Source of the DNA: Pedobacter sp. KBS0701 | GTDB taxonomy: Bacteria > Bacteroidota > Bacteroidia > Sphingobacteriales > Sphingobacteriaceae | DNA: 64,000 nucleotides | Assembly (NCBI RefSeq): GCF_005938645.2 | Contig: NZ_CP042171.1 | Span: forward strand, 4,588,001 to 4,652,000 | Direction of reading: 5' to 3' | In this document: positions 25,101 through 33,353 of the stretch, in pieces | How the letters are laid out: each line of letters begins with the position of its first letter | How positions within the stretch are numbered: position 1 is the first letter of the stretch | The notes under the pieces: model-generated | Databases searched by the model: none | The model's input: the letters and a program-made list of their open reading frames with translations, nothing else | Told to the model about the DNA's origin: nothing | Translations under genes and position numbers: made by a program

Positions 25101-25865
25101 TTAGTAACTTTTTAATCGTTCCAACCTTTGTTTCGCTTTATCTTTATCACTAAGTTTTTCTCCCTGATACAAAGGCTTTTCCCAATCCCCGTACATTGGG
25201 TTTGGCAACACAATATACTTTGTTCCAAATAAGTTCTGATTTGTATTTACCTGCCCGAAGGTATTTTTATTTTCGCGATAAAAAATGTTGCTGAAATCGC
25301 TTAAATTATCGCCACATAACAACAGAATATTGTACATTTCGCTAATTTTTTGGCGCCGTGGCTCTTTATTTGAGGTTCCTTTTGAAACCACTAAATGCGC
25401 ATCATCTGCATAAGGGAAACCAAAATGTTGCAGATTTTTTAACGTAGCCGCATAATCCTTTTCATCACGATTACTTACATAAAAAGTTTCGATATTTTTT
25501 GAAGCTGCAAATTTTAAAAATGCCAAAGCGCCGGGAACGGTATCTGCCTGAGCTAAACTGGTCCATTCTGTCCAATCGGCAGGCACATAACTTAGTCCTT
25601 TTTTAATTTCATGCCCCTGAAAAGCAGAATTATCCAGAACTGTTTCATCAATATCAACAATCACGCAATTTGGTTTTTTACTCGTATCAGCCCACAAAGC
25701 TTCTTTTAACGATAAACGTGCAAAATTGTAGGCTTGGAAACATAGCGCACGGTACTCACCCGAAGTTTGCTGCCAAAGTACTGCATTGGTATAATCCCGT
25801 GCAGGATTTTGGGCTGTGACAAAAAACGGAATGAGCGATAAGATGATGAGGATGTATTTTTTCAT
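25101..25865 (-). CDS. 5'-nucleotidase/acid phosphatase, lipoprotein e(P4) family
   Basis: Periplasmic HAD-superfamily acid phosphatase (class B/OmpP4-like), able in relatives to dephosphorylate nucleotides such as NMN. It has a signal peptide MKKYILIILSLIPFFVTAQ with no lipobox cysteine, so unlike Haemophilus e(P4) it is probably soluble. The helical N-domain WQQTSGEYRALCFQAYNFARLSL precedes the catalytic CVIVDIDETVLDNSAF (D71, D73). The second motif is TFYVSNRDEK, and the later LLLCGDNLSDFSNIFY carries the conserved acidic residues. It has its own promoter box just 4 bp beyond the upstream ATPase gene. Confidence 0.9.
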   Translation of the reverse strand: MKKYILIILSLIPFFVTAQNPARDYTNAVLWQQTSGEYRALCFQAYNFARLSLKEALWADTSKKPNCVIVDIDETVLDNSAFQGHEIKKGLSYVPADWTEWTSLAQADTVPGALAFLKFAASKNIETFYVSNRDEKDYAATLKNLQHFGFPYADDAHLVVSKGTSNKEPRRQKISEMYNILLLCGDNLSDFSNIFYRENKNTFGQVNTNQNLFGTKYIVLPNPMYGDWEKPLYQGEKLSDKDKAKQRLERLKSY

Positions 25866-25882
25866 GTATTAATATTATACTG

Positions 25883-25890
25883 CAAAGATA
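25883..25890 (-). promoter_or_regulatory. -7 promoter box of the e(P4)-like phosphatase gene
   Basis: Minus-strand TATCTTTG, perfect TAnnTTTG, 17 bp before the ATG at 25865 and 3 bp beyond the stop of the upstream ATPase gene. It indicates separate transcription. Confidence 0.6.
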
Positions 25891-25893
25891 AGT

Positions 25894-27021
25894 TTAACCG
25901 TTCAAAAAAGTTCCCCTATCAGCTTTTGATATCAATAATGTTTCTGCATCAGGATAAGCATGTGTAAAGGTAAGTGGAATTTTATTTTTCCCTCTTTCGC
26001 TCCATTTAAACTCGACAGCCAAAAATTTTTCTTTTGTTTTTTCTATATAATCAATTTCCTGTTGTTGCGTGGTACGCCAGAAAAAGCATTCTGCTTCTAT
26101 CTGATTTTGGTGCAAAAACTTCATCCGTTCAGCAATCATATAATTTTCAAATAGTGCACCAACATCATTCCTGTTTGCTATCGGGTTAAAATTCCGCGTA
26201 ATGGCATTCACAATACCCGTATCATAAAAATAGATTTTCTTATTTTTTTTAATTTCGTTACGCACATTACCTGCAAAGGCAGGTAAGCTAAAAACCACAA
26301 AAGATTTTTCGAGTAGACCGATGTACTTATCGACGGTTTTCTGATCGGCCTTTACCAGTTGTGCCAGTTCAGAAAAGTTAACTTCGCTCCCAACCTGTAA
26401 AGCCAGGGTCTTTACAATTTTTTCGAAGAGTAGCGGCTTTTTAACATCTTCCAAAGTAAAAAGATCCTTATATAGATAACTATCTGCTAGTAATTTTAAA
26501 TGCTCTTCTGCATTCTGAGGATCGTTAATAATCTCGGGATAAGATCCATAAATTAACCGTTGTTCCAATGATCTTTCTTCGGTAATAAAATCAGTATCAT
26601 TTACCAGCTCTGCGTATGAAAATGGCAAGAGCATCATTTCATATTTTCTACCGGTTAAGGGTTCGTTTATTTTACCTGATAACTCAAATGCAGATGACCC
26701 CGTTGCAATAACCTGAACAGGCTTAAAGCGATCTACAATAATTTTAATGAGCAAGCCTACATCATTGATTCGTTGGGCCTCATCTATAAAAAGTACTTCG
26801 TAGCCGGCGAGCATTTGTGCTATTTGTGCCGCATTGGGTTCAGCCAAAGCTTCGCGTATGTCAGCATCATCCCCGTTGAGGTACAGGGTCTTTTTATTAA
26901 CCTTTGCCAATAACTGTTCAACAAAAGTAGTTTTACCAGTTTGACGTGGCCCAAAGATGATAAAGGCTTTGCCTTTAAAAAGCCTTGCAAGAGCGTAATC
27001 CAGCTGTTTACGAATAATCAT
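25894..27021 (-). CDS. AAA_14/DUF4143 family ATPase
   Basis: A 375-residue ATPase. Walker A is FGPRQTGKTTFVEQLL, Walker B is VLFIDEAQRI, and sensor 1 is QVIATGSSAFEL. A winged-helix-like middle (FSELAQLVKADQKTVDKYIGLLEKSFVVFSLPAF) is followed by the DUF4143 nuclease-like C-domain, with the ECFFWRTTQQQEIDYIEKTKEKFLAVEFKWSE segment (E-x-D-Y...E-x-K arrangement). The start is ATG 27021; an upstream in-frame TTG at 27042 overlaps the -7 box. This family is widespread and poorly understood. It is a solitary gene with a palindrome in its promoter. Confidence 0.85.
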   Translation of the reverse strand: MIIRKQLDYALARLFKGKAFIIFGPRQTGKTTFVEQLLAKVNKKTLYLNGDDADIREALAEPNAAQIAQMLAGYEVLFIDEAQRINDVGLLIKIIVDRFKPVQVIATGSSAFELSGKINEPLTGRKYEMMLLPFSYAELVNDTDFITEERSLEQRLIYGSYPEIINDPQNAEEHLKLLADSYLYKDLFTLEDVKKPLLFEKIVKTLALQVGSEVNFSELAQLVKADQKTVDKYIGLLEKSFVVFSLPAFAGNVRNEIKKNKKIYFYDTGIVNAITRNFNPIANRNDVGALFENYMIAERMKFLHQNQIEAECFFWRTTQQQEIDYIEKTKEKFLAVEFKWSERGKNKIPLTFTHAYPDAETLLISKADRGTFLNG

Positions 27022-27039
27022 AATATAAAAATTCCTCAA

Positions 27040-27069
27040 CAAAAGTATAATAATTTTGGATTATAATCC
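27040..27069 (-). promoter_or_regulatory. Promoter -7 box with overlapping palindromic operator candidate
   Basis: Minus-strand TACTTTTG at 27040-27047 (perfect TAnnTTTG), 18 bp before the ATG at 27021. A perfect 12-bp palindrome GGATTATAATCC lies at 27058-27069, in the spacer between the -7 and the expected -33 position, a classic place for a repressor to act. Confidence 0.5.
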
Positions 27070-27116
27070 ATAAAAAACATAATAATTTTAAGATTAAGAC
27101 TAGCAAAGTCAATAAA

Positions 27117-27146
27117 AAAGCCCATTTCAATGAAGAAATGGGCTTT
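27117..27146 (-). terminator. Terminator of the atp operon
   Basis: Perfect 12-bp stem AAAGCCCATTTC/GAAATGGGCTTT with a 6-nt loop and T-run on the minus strand, 30 bp after the atpG stop. Confidence 0.92.
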
Positions 27147-27175
27147 ATATTTTATGCAATTAGAACTGCAAACTA

Positions 27176-28072
27176 TTATCCGTTCAATGCTGCTGCACCA
27201 CTTACAATCTCAGTTAACTCAGTTGTAATTGCTGCCTGACGTGCCTGGTTGTATGAAAGTTTTAAGGCTTTCAATAACTCACCTGCATTTTCAGTTGCTT
27301 TATCCATCGATGTCATACGTGCGCCGTGCTCAGAAGCATGAGAATCTAACACTGCTTTATATAGCTGGATCTTAATTGATTTAGGAATTAATTGTTCTAC
27401 AATCTCTTCTTGCGAAGGCTCTAAAATATAATCAACGTTTGTTGTTTTCTTATCCTTTTTAAGATCCGCTGGTGTTTCTTCTGCTTTAGGTAGAGGTAAC
27501 AACTGCTCAGTAGTAATAAATTGTACTGCAGCGTTTCTAAAACGGTTATAAACTACTTCTACTTTATCAAACTCACCTTTAATAAAACCAGCCATAATCG
27601 CATCTGTAATTTTGGTTACATTTTCGAAAGTTAAGGCCGAATATACTTCATTATTGTTTCCAATAACATTGTATTTACGTTTTTCGTAAAAATCCTGAGT
27701 TTTCTTACCAATAGAAATAATGCTAACGTTACCGTTTTTCAACTGTTCGCTATATTTCTCAGCAATTAAATTGTTGGCCGCTTTAATTACGTTCATGTTA
27801 AAAGCACCAGCCAAACCACGGTTTGAAGATACAGTAACAATTAAAACCTTATTGGGCTCACGCTCCTGGATAAAAGGCGATGACGATCCCTCTAAACTTG
27901 CTGATAGATTACCTAAAATCTCTTTCAGTTTAGTTGCATAAGGACGTAAAGCGATAATTGCATTGGTAGCACGTTTCAACTTTGCTGCAGAAACCATTTT
28001 CATAGCTTTGGTAATCTGCTGTGTTGATTGTACCGATGCAATCCGGTTTCTTACTTCTTTTAAATTAGCCAT
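27176..28072 (-). CDS. atpG: ATP synthase F1 subunit gamma
   Basis: Central stalk of the F1 motor. A 298-residue protein with the N-terminal coiled-coil helix MANLKEVRNRIASVQSTQQITKAMKMVSAAKLKRA and the C-terminal helix ATENAGELLKALKLSYNQARQAAITTELTEIVSGAAAL, both gamma signatures. A ~30-residue Lys/Pro/Glu-rich insertion (PKAEETPADLKKDKKTTNVDYI) makes the middle longer than in E. coli. It is the last gene of the operon, followed by the terminator, and is separated from atpA by an 85-bp gap containing a word-echo hairpin. Confidence 0.97.
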   Translation of the reverse strand: MANLKEVRNRIASVQSTQQITKAMKMVSAAKLKRATNAIIALRPYATKLKEILGNLSASLEGSSSPFIQEREPNKVLIVTVSSNRGLAGAFNMNVIKAANNLIAEKYSEQLKNGNVSIISIGKKTQDFYEKRKYNVIGNNNEVYSALTFENVTKITDAIMAGFIKGEFDKVEVVYNRFRNAAVQFITTEQLLPLPKAEETPADLKKDKKTTNVDYILEPSQEEIVEQLIPKSIKIQLYKAVLDSHASEHGARMTSMDKATENAGELLKALKLSYNQARQAAITTELTEIVSGAAALNG

Positions 28073-28075
28073 ATT

Positions 28076-28152
28076 TTAGTGTCTGGTACTTAGAGTATCG
28101 AGTATCAAGACAAGATTTTATCTTGATACCTGATACTTGATACTCCAATACT
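28076..28152 (-). repeat. Word-echo inverted repeat between atpA and atpG
   Basis: The gap is built from variants of one word: GAGTATC, GTATCAAGA, then TCTTGATAC, TGATACTTGATACTC. GTATCAAGA and TCTTGATAC form a perfect 9-bp stem with a 10-nt loop, and the outer GAGTATC/GATACTC words extend it imperfectly. Read in the transcript direction it is an untranslated hairpin between alpha and gamma. Confidence 0.7.
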
Positions 28153-28157
28153 TCTAT

Positions 28158-29732
28158 CTAGTATTTACTTGAAATCTCTTTTGCTACGGTATCTAAAACA
28201 CCAGTGATAGTATCATCAAATTTACCAGCTTTTAATGCCGCTAAAGTTTCTGGATGACGTAATTCCAATTGAGTTAAGAATTCAGTTTCAAATTCTTTTA
28301 CTTTATTAACCGGAACGCTACGCATTAAGTTTTTAGTACCAGCGTAAACAATTGCAACTTGTTTCTCAACAGTAAATGGAGAGAACTGTGCTTGTTTCAA
28401 CATTTCTACGTTACGTGCACCTTTATCCAATACCGATTTAGTTGCAGCATCTAAATCAGAACCGAATTTAGAGAAAGCCTCTAACTCGCGGTATTGAGCC
28501 TGGTCTAACTTTAAAGTACCTGCTACTTTTTTCATTGATTTGATCTGCGCATTACCACCAACACGTGATACCGAGATACCTACGTTAATTGCCGGACGGA
28601 TACCTGAGTTGAACAAGTTCGACTCTAAGAAGATCTGACCATCGGTAATTGAAATTACGTTGGTTGGGATATATGCAGAAACGTCACCCGCTTGTGTTTC
28701 GATAATTGGTAAAGCGGTTAATGAACCACCACCTTTAACGATGTGTTTAATCGACTCAGGTAAATCGTTCATTGCTTTAGCGATATCATCGTTAGCATTG
28801 ATTTTCGCAGCTCTTTCTAACAAACGACTATGTAAGTAGAAAACGTCACCTGGATAAGCTTCACGGCCCGGTGGACGACGAAGTAATAAAGATACCTCAC
28901 GGTAAGCTACAGCTTGTTTAGATAAATCATCATAAACAATTAAAGCTGGTTTACCTGTATCGCGAAAAAACTCACCAATTGCAGCACCAGCAAACGGAGC
29001 ATAGAACTGCATTGGAGCAGGATCTGCGGCCGAAGCAGCAACAACAACTGTATATGGTAAAGCGCCGTTTTCCTCAAGTGTACGTACAATGTTAGCAACG
29101 GTAGAGTTTTTCTGACCGATAGCTACATAAATACAGAACACAGGCTGGCCTGCTTCATAAAATTCTTTTTGATTGATAATGGTATCGATACAAACGGCAG
29201 TTTTACCAATCTGACGATCGCCAATAACCAACTCACGCTGACCACGACCGATTGGAATCATCGCATCGATTGCTTTTATACCTGTTTGTAAAGGCTCATT
29301 TACCGGCTGACGGTAAATTACACCTGGTGCTTTACGCTCTAAAGGCATTTCGTAAGTTTCACCCAAGATCGGACCTTTACCATCTAAAGGCTCGCCTAAA
29401 GTGTTTACTACGCGGCCAAGCATACCTTCACCAACTTTAATAGAGGCAATTTTTTTGGTACGTTTAATCGTATCGCCTTCTTTGATCTCGTCTGAAGCAC
29501 CTAAAAGTACCACACCAACGTTATCTTCTTCAAGGTTTAATACGATACCTTGCAGGCCGTTTGCAAATTCAACTAACTCTCCCGATTGAACTTTAGTTAA
29601 ACCGTAAACACGGGCAATACCGTCGCCCACTTGCAACACGGTACCAACTTCTTCCAGTTCGGTTTCTGATTTGAAGCCCGCCAATTGCTGTCTGATAATT
29701 GCCGATACTTCGTCTGGTCTTACCTCTACCAT
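28158..29732 (-). CDS. atpA: ATP synthase F1 subunit alpha
   Basis: A 524-residue non-catalytic nucleotide-binding subunit. It has the N-terminal crown domain, then Walker A GDRQIGKTAVCID, the adenine/ATPase signature region, and the C-terminal helical bundle. The alpha-type PAINVGISVSRVGG signature is intact, including the arginine (SRVGG) that acts as the catalytic arginine finger in relatives. The beta subunit gene (atpD) is not in this window. Confidence 0.98.
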   Translation of the reverse strand: MVEVRPDEVSAIIRQQLAGFKSETELEEVGTVLQVGDGIARVYGLTKVQSGELVEFANGLQGIVLNLEEDNVGVVLLGASDEIKEGDTIKRTKKIASIKVGEGMLGRVVNTLGEPLDGKGPILGETYEMPLERKAPGVIYRQPVNEPLQTGIKAIDAMIPIGRGQRELVIGDRQIGKTAVCIDTIINQKEFYEAGQPVFCIYVAIGQKNSTVANIVRTLEENGALPYTVVVAASAADPAPMQFYAPFAGAAIGEFFRDTGKPALIVYDDLSKQAVAYREVSLLLRRPPGREAYPGDVFYLHSRLLERAAKINANDDIAKAMNDLPESIKHIVKGGGSLTALPIIETQAGDVSAYIPTNVISITDGQIFLESNLFNSGIRPAINVGISVSRVGGNAQIKSMKKVAGTLKLDQAQYRELEAFSKFGSDLDAATKSVLDKGARNVEMLKQAQFSPFTVEKQVAIVYAGTKNLMRSVPVNKVKEFETEFLTQLELRHPETLAALKAGKFDDTITGVLDTVAKEISSKY

Positions 29733-29760
29733 AATTTTACTTTATATCTTTTTATAAATG

Positions 29761-29850
29761 TTTAGTGCTTAGCGCATGGCGTTTTCCGTGCCATACGCTT
29801 ATCGCAATATTTTTTTGTTTGGCGTTTTACGCTATACGCTTATCGCCTCG
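29761..29850 (-). repeat. Word-echo repeat between atpH and atpA
   Basis: The 121-bp gap contains two exact copies of ATACGCTTATCGC (29793-29805 and 29834-29846), interleaved with GCGTTTT, TTAGCGC and GGCGTTTTACGC words. GCG-rich words alternate with their complements, so several alternative hairpins are possible. The composition differs sharply from the flanking genes and shares words with the 30.4-kb gap. Confidence 0.65.
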
Positions 29851-29853
29851 CGC

Positions 29854-30393
29854 TTACTGCGCAAATTCTTTTTTAAGTTTACTTAAACCGCTGGCGATAC
29901 TGGCATCAAATTGCTTATCGCCAACTTTTAATATAAAACCACCAATTAGCTTCTCGTTAATTTTTTCGTTAACAATAACCTGGTTGGCGCCTAATTCTTT
30001 TTTTACAATCGCTATAATCTGCTCTTTAGCCTCAGGGCTTAAAGTAGCTGCAGTAGTTACATCAGCAGTAACAATCCCCTTAATTAAATTATATTGTTGT
30101 ATAAACTGTTTTGCTGTTGCAAATAAAATCGCAGAGCGACCTTTGCTTACCACAATCTTGAAAAACGAGATGGTTAATTTGCTTACCTTATCTGCAAAAA
30201 TTCCGTTTAAAATACCAGTTTTCTTATCTAAAGGTACAATCGGGTTTTTTAATATTGCTTCTAGTTCAGGAGTTTCATCAACCACTTTTTCAAACAAAAC
30301 CATATCACTATAAGCTGATTCTAACGCATTGTTTTCAACGGCTAGGTCTATTAATGATTTGGCATATCTGCCTGCAACTTTAATTTCTGACAT
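29854..30393 (-). CDS. atpH: ATP synthase F1 subunit delta
   Basis: A 179-residue peripheral-stalk subunit linking F1 to subunit b. N-terminal helical domain MSEIKVAGRYAKSLIDLAVENNALESAYSDM, and the C-terminal signature region IVNEKINEKLIGGFILKVGDKQFDASIASGLSKLKKEF, matching the delta/OSCP pattern. It is normal length, and sits between atpF and atpA in the usual order. Confidence 0.96.
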   Translation of the reverse strand: MSEIKVAGRYAKSLIDLAVENNALESAYSDMVLFEKVVDETPELEAILKNPIVPLDKKTGILNGIFADKVSKLTISFFKIVVSKGRSAILFATAKQFIQQYNLIKGIVTADVTTAATLSPEAKEQIIAIVKKELGANQVIVNEKINEKLIGGFILKVGDKQFDASIASGLSKLKKEFAQ

Positions 30394-30395
30394 AT

Positions 30396-30453
30396 CTTTT
30401 GGGTTGGCGTTTAGCGTTTGGCGTTTGGCACGCTTACAGCTTTACGCAATACG
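30396..30453 (-). repeat. Word-echo repeat between atpF and atpH
   Basis: The 61-bp gap reads as repeated GCGTTT words (GGCGTTTAGCGTTTGGCG and again TTTGGC) followed by ACGC words (ACGCTTA twice, TTTACGC). The left words are approximate complements of the right ones. The same vocabulary appears in the atpH-atpA gap. Confidence 0.6.
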
Positions 30454-30454
30454 C

Positions 30455-30949
30455 TTAGTTTAATTCAACGTCTTTTAACAAGTTAGCTACTAAAGCTTCC
30501 TGTTTGGTTTTATCATCTAACTGAGTACGCAATACACGTTCAGCAATTTCTAATGATAAAGAAGAAACCTGATCTTTAACTTCAGCTAAAGCTGCTTTCT
30601 TTTGGTTTTCGATCTCGATTTTAGCTTTCTCAATCAATTTAGCACCTTCAACCTGAGCTTGTTTTTTAGCTTCGTTCAGGATACCATCTTTCAAGGTTTT
30701 AGCTTCCTTTAAAATCTCATCACGTTCAGCACGCGCCTGCTGCATCAAATCCTGATTCTGGCTGGTTAAACGTGCCATTTCCTGCTTAGCTAATTCCGCT
30801 TTGTTAAGGGCCTCATCAATACTTTGCTCACGTTCGTGAATTGCACCTAAAATAGGTTTCCATGCAAATTTTCTAAGTAAGATCAATAAGCAGATGAATG
30901 CTAACGATGTCCAAAAAACCAATCCTATGCTTGGGGTTACTAATTCCAT
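30455..30949 (-). CDS. atpF: ATP synthase F0 subunit b
   Basis: A 164-residue peripheral-stalk subunit: a single N-terminal helix (~7-25, SIGLVFWTSLAFICLLILL) followed by the conserved FAWKPILGAIHEREQSIDEAL and a long charged coiled coil (Ala/Glu/Lys/Gln-rich) to the C-terminus. Normal length and order. Confidence 0.96.
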   Translation of the reverse strand: MELVTPSIGLVFWTSLAFICLLILLRKFAWKPILGAIHEREQSIDEALNKAELAKQEMARLTSQNQDLMQQARAERDEILKEAKTLKDGILNEAKKQAQVEGAKLIEKAKIEIENQKKAALAEVKDQVSSLSLEIAERVLRTQLDDKTKQEALVANLLKDVELN

Positions 30950-31037
30950 TTTTATCTAATTTTTAAAAACAATCTTTTTAATAGGGCCGGGTAAATAACC
31001 AATCGTTAAATACCCAGCCTAATTTCTTCAGTGATTA

Positions 31038-31250
31038 TTAACCGTTTAAGCCTAATAATGCAACTACCACACCGAATAAAGCAGCACCCTCAATAAGGGC
31101 AGCAGCGATAATCATTGCAGTCTGAATTTTTGATGCAGCTTCTGGTTGACGAGCAATACCTTCCATTGCTTTACCACCTACTTGACCGATACCGATACCT
31201 GCACCGATTACTGCTAAACCGGCACCAATTGCCGCGATTGAACCTACCAT
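31038..31250 (-). CDS. atpE: ATP synthase F0 subunit c
   Basis: A 70-residue c-ring proteolipid: two helices joined by the polar loop GIARQPEAAS. The ion-carrying carboxylate is E54 in AALIEGAALF. The residue after it is Gly, and the hydroxyl residues used by Na+-type rings (Ser/Thr next to the Glu) are absent although Gln23 is present, so I infer proton coupling. The Gly-rich packing helix IGAGLAVIGAGIGIG is intact. Confidence 0.97.
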   Translation of the reverse strand: MVGSIAAIGAGLAVIGAGIGIGQVGGKAMEGIARQPEAASKIQTAMIIAAALIEGAALFGVVVALLGLNG

Positions 31251-31292
31251 AACTAATTTAATTTATATTAATTTGTAAAAAATAGTTTTCTA

Positions 31293-32426
31293 TTAATGAT
31301 GTTCTTCTACTGCCATACCAATAAACAAGGCAGTTAATAGTGTAAAAATAAAGGCCTGTAAAAATGCTACCAATAATTCTAACACATCCATAAACAATAC
31401 AAATGCAACTGAAACCGGAGCAATAGCCAATGTTTCGAAAATAAAGATTAAGGAAATTAAACTTAATACGATAATGTGACCTGCTGTAATGTTTGCAAAC
31501 AAACGCACCATTAAAGCGAACGGTTTTGATATGATACCGATTAATTCCACAGGAATCATAATCGGATATAACCAAAAAGGAACATCTGGTCTAAAAATGT
31601 GTTTCCAATAGTATTTGTTACCATTAATGTTAACAATAATCAAAGTACCTAAAGCCATTACAAAAGTTAAGGCAATATTACCGGTAACGTTAGCACCACC
31701 TGGAAAAATTGGAATTAAACCAAATAAGTTATTAAATAAGATAAAGAAAAACGTAGTCAACAAATAAGGCATAAATTTAGCATACTTATGCCCGATATTT
31801 GGTTTAGCAATATCATCTCTCACAAAAACGATAACAGGTTCGATAAAAGATTGCAAACCTTTTGGTGCTTTACCAACGCGTTTTTTATAAGCCCCGGCTA
31901 CCGAAATGAATACGATTAAGATTACCAAAATCGCTACGAACATCGCAGCAACGTTTTTAGTGATCGAGAAATCTAAAATTGACTTACTTGCTTCTTCATC
32001 GATTTTTCCATCAGCACCAACCACTTTAACATGATCTTCTTCTAAACGGTAGTTGTTGTATTTACCATTATAATCATGCTCTCCATGATGAAAGTTACCA
32101 GAAGAAAAAACTTCCAAACCATTAGCCGTATATAAAATTACAGGAAGAGGCAATGAAGTATGACCCCAAAGATGCCACATGTGCGAATCAGCAATGTGTT
32201 CCATAATTACTTTGGTTGGCTCGAATTTTTCTTTGCCATGCTCGGCCGCTTCTCCTTGTTCTCCGGAAGCTGCGTGAGCAGATTCGGCAACAACACTATC
32301 AACAGGTACAACAGCGCTATCAACTTGAGCGAAAGTATCAATTTTGACAGATAAAAACGCGATTAAAAGCGTAAAAACAATAGTTAGCCTTTTAACTTTA
32401 GACACAAAAACTCGGTTACAATCCAT
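31293..32426 (-). CDS. atpB: ATP synthase F0 subunit a, with long N-terminal extension
   Basis: Subunit a forms the ion half-channels. The essential arginine is in LMVRLFANITAGHIIVLSLISL, and the C-terminal helix pair around VLFMDVLELLVAFLQAFIFTLLTALFIGMA is intact. It is 377 residues, about 100 longer than E. coli, because of an N-terminal signal-like helix (RLTIVFTLLIAFLSVKIDTFAQ) and a His/Glu-rich extracytoplasmic stretch up to ~residue 150. The extension is a common Bacteroidota feature as far as I know. It is followed by atpE after 42 bp. Confidence 0.95.
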   Translation of the reverse strand: MDCNRVFVSKVKRLTIVFTLLIAFLSVKIDTFAQVDSAVVPVDSVVAESAHAASGEQGEAAEHGKEKFEPTKVIMEHIADSHMWHLWGHTSLPLPVILYTANGLEVFSSGNFHHGEHDYNGKYNNYRLEEDHVKVVGADGKIDEEASKSILDFSITKNVAAMFVAILVILIVFISVAGAYKKRVGKAPKGLQSFIEPVIVFVRDDIAKPNIGHKYAKFMPYLLTTFFFILFNNLFGLIPIFPGGANVTGNIALTFVMALGTLIIVNINGNKYYWKHIFRPDVPFWLYPIMIPVELIGIISKPFALMVRLFANITAGHIIVLSLISLIFIFETLAIAPVSVAFVLFMDVLELLVAFLQAFIFTLLTALFIGMAVEEHH

Positions 32427-32440
32427 TTATTGGCAGTTTT

Positions 32441-32830
32441 TTACTTTAAATTTTGGTGGCGCAAGTTACGTAACAAACAGTAAATTTCAAAGGCCGTAAA
32501 CAATAAATATAAAGAAAAAAAATTAAGCAGAAATACAAGCCCGATTCCCTTTGCTTTTATACTGTAAATCAGCACAAAAGCCATACAAAAAATCATCTTC
32601 ACCGCGATTGATCCCATAATAGCCATAATACCCACTTCAGGATCGCGTTTTACACCAATATCAACAAGCATGTAAGCGATGTAAGTGATACCGGCCAAAA
32701 AGCCAAACATCACCCAAAAGTTGTTTACAAAAAGTGGTGCATCGGGAAATAATAAAGGTAAAACAGCAACAACGCCTATTAATAAGCCTACGAAGATGAA
32801 ATAGATACTGGTAAATTTGGCTAGAGTCAA
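32441..32830 (-). CDS. Four-helix membrane protein of the atp operon
   Basis: A 129-residue protein with four hydrophobic helices (~5-27, 36-56, 69-87, 93-115). There is no clear family match by eye; its position just before atpB (14 bp gap) is that of AtpI/UncI-like accessory proteins, which help c-ring assembly or Mg2+ supply. The best start is TTG 32830 (no ATG exists in the frame before residue 42). A perfect -7 box TATCTTTG lies about 30 bp upstream, so this gene may head the main operon transcript. Confidence 0.65.
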   Translation of the reverse strand: MTLAKFTSIYFIFVGLLIGVVAVLPLLFPDAPLFVNNFWVMFGFLAGITYIAYMLVDIGVKRDPEVGIMAIMGSIAVKMIFCMAFVLIYSIKAKGIGLVFLLNFFSLYLLFTAFEIYCLLRNLRHQNLK

Positions 32831-32861
32831 TGTATAATTTCTTAGCAGATAAAAACTTTTG

Positions 32862-32869
32862 CAAAGATA
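32862..32869 (-). promoter_or_regulatory. -7 promoter box of the atp operon
   Basis: Minus-strand TATCTTTG (perfect TAnnTTTG), 31 bp upstream of the TTG start at 32830. The ~190-bp gap to the AtpZ-like gene suggests the operon proper starts here. Confidence 0.55.
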
Positions 32870-33017
32870 AGGTTTTTAGTATCAAGTAAGTATAAGCAAG
32901 AAAAATATTGTGAAGATGGTTAACCTGTTAACTTTAAAAGATTGTTTGATTGCTGGATTGTTAAATTGCCTGGTTGATTAACCAGAAACTGATAATTGAA
33001 AACTGCCCCCCCGAAAA

Positions 33018-33242
33018 CTAATTTCTCGTAACCTGCCTGATAGCCTGATATAATGCAATCCCCACCCCTGCCAAAGCAAAAGCCGCTGTAATGAGATTGG
33101 TTTTGCTGTTTCTGTGTTCATCAATTTTATAACCAATAAAAGTAAGCAGGCCTATGGTGGCGATCATCTGGAAGCCGATAGCAGAATATTTAGCAGCTAC
33201 GTTTACCTTTTTCTTTGTATTTTCTTCTTTCGGATTTTCCAT
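33018..33242 (-). CDS. AtpZ/AtpI-like small membrane protein
   Basis: A 74-residue protein: charged N-terminus, then two helices (YSAIGFQMIATIGLLTFIGYKID and NLITAAFALAGVGIALYQAI) joined by a short hydrophilic loop (DEHRNSKT). This 'YS.igfqm...G...G..lD......p....v...g.....l...ir' arrangement is that of AtpZ/AtpI family proteins encoded beside F-type ATPase genes. It lies 188 bp upstream of the four-helix gene, same strand. Its exact role (c-ring chaperone or Mg2+ transport) is unsettled in the family. Confidence 0.8.
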   Translation of the reverse strand: MENPKEENTKKKVNVAAKYSAIGFQMIATIGLLTFIGYKIDEHRNSKTNLITAAFALAGVGIALYQAIRQVTRN

Positions 33243-33263
33243 TTTTTAATGCAATAATTAAAT

Positions 33264-33271
33264 TAACTTTG
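33264..33271 (+). promoter_or_regulatory. -7 promoter box of porW/sprE-like gene
   Basis: TAACTTTG, perfect TAnnTTTG, in the divergent gap. It is 13 bp before a TTG at 33285 and 82 bp before the preferred TTG start at 33354. Confidence 0.5.
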
Positions 33272-33353
33272 AATAATTAAACATTTGTTGCCAAATAAAA
33301 TATTTTTCTACATATATTGTTTATTGTATATCCACCTAAGAGATTTATCATAC

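Noticed and set aside
25894..27021. Defence or toxin-antitoxin role for the AAA_14/DUF4143 ATPase
   Set aside because: There is no partner gene, no other defence gene and no sign of transfer nearby; family membership alone does not support it.
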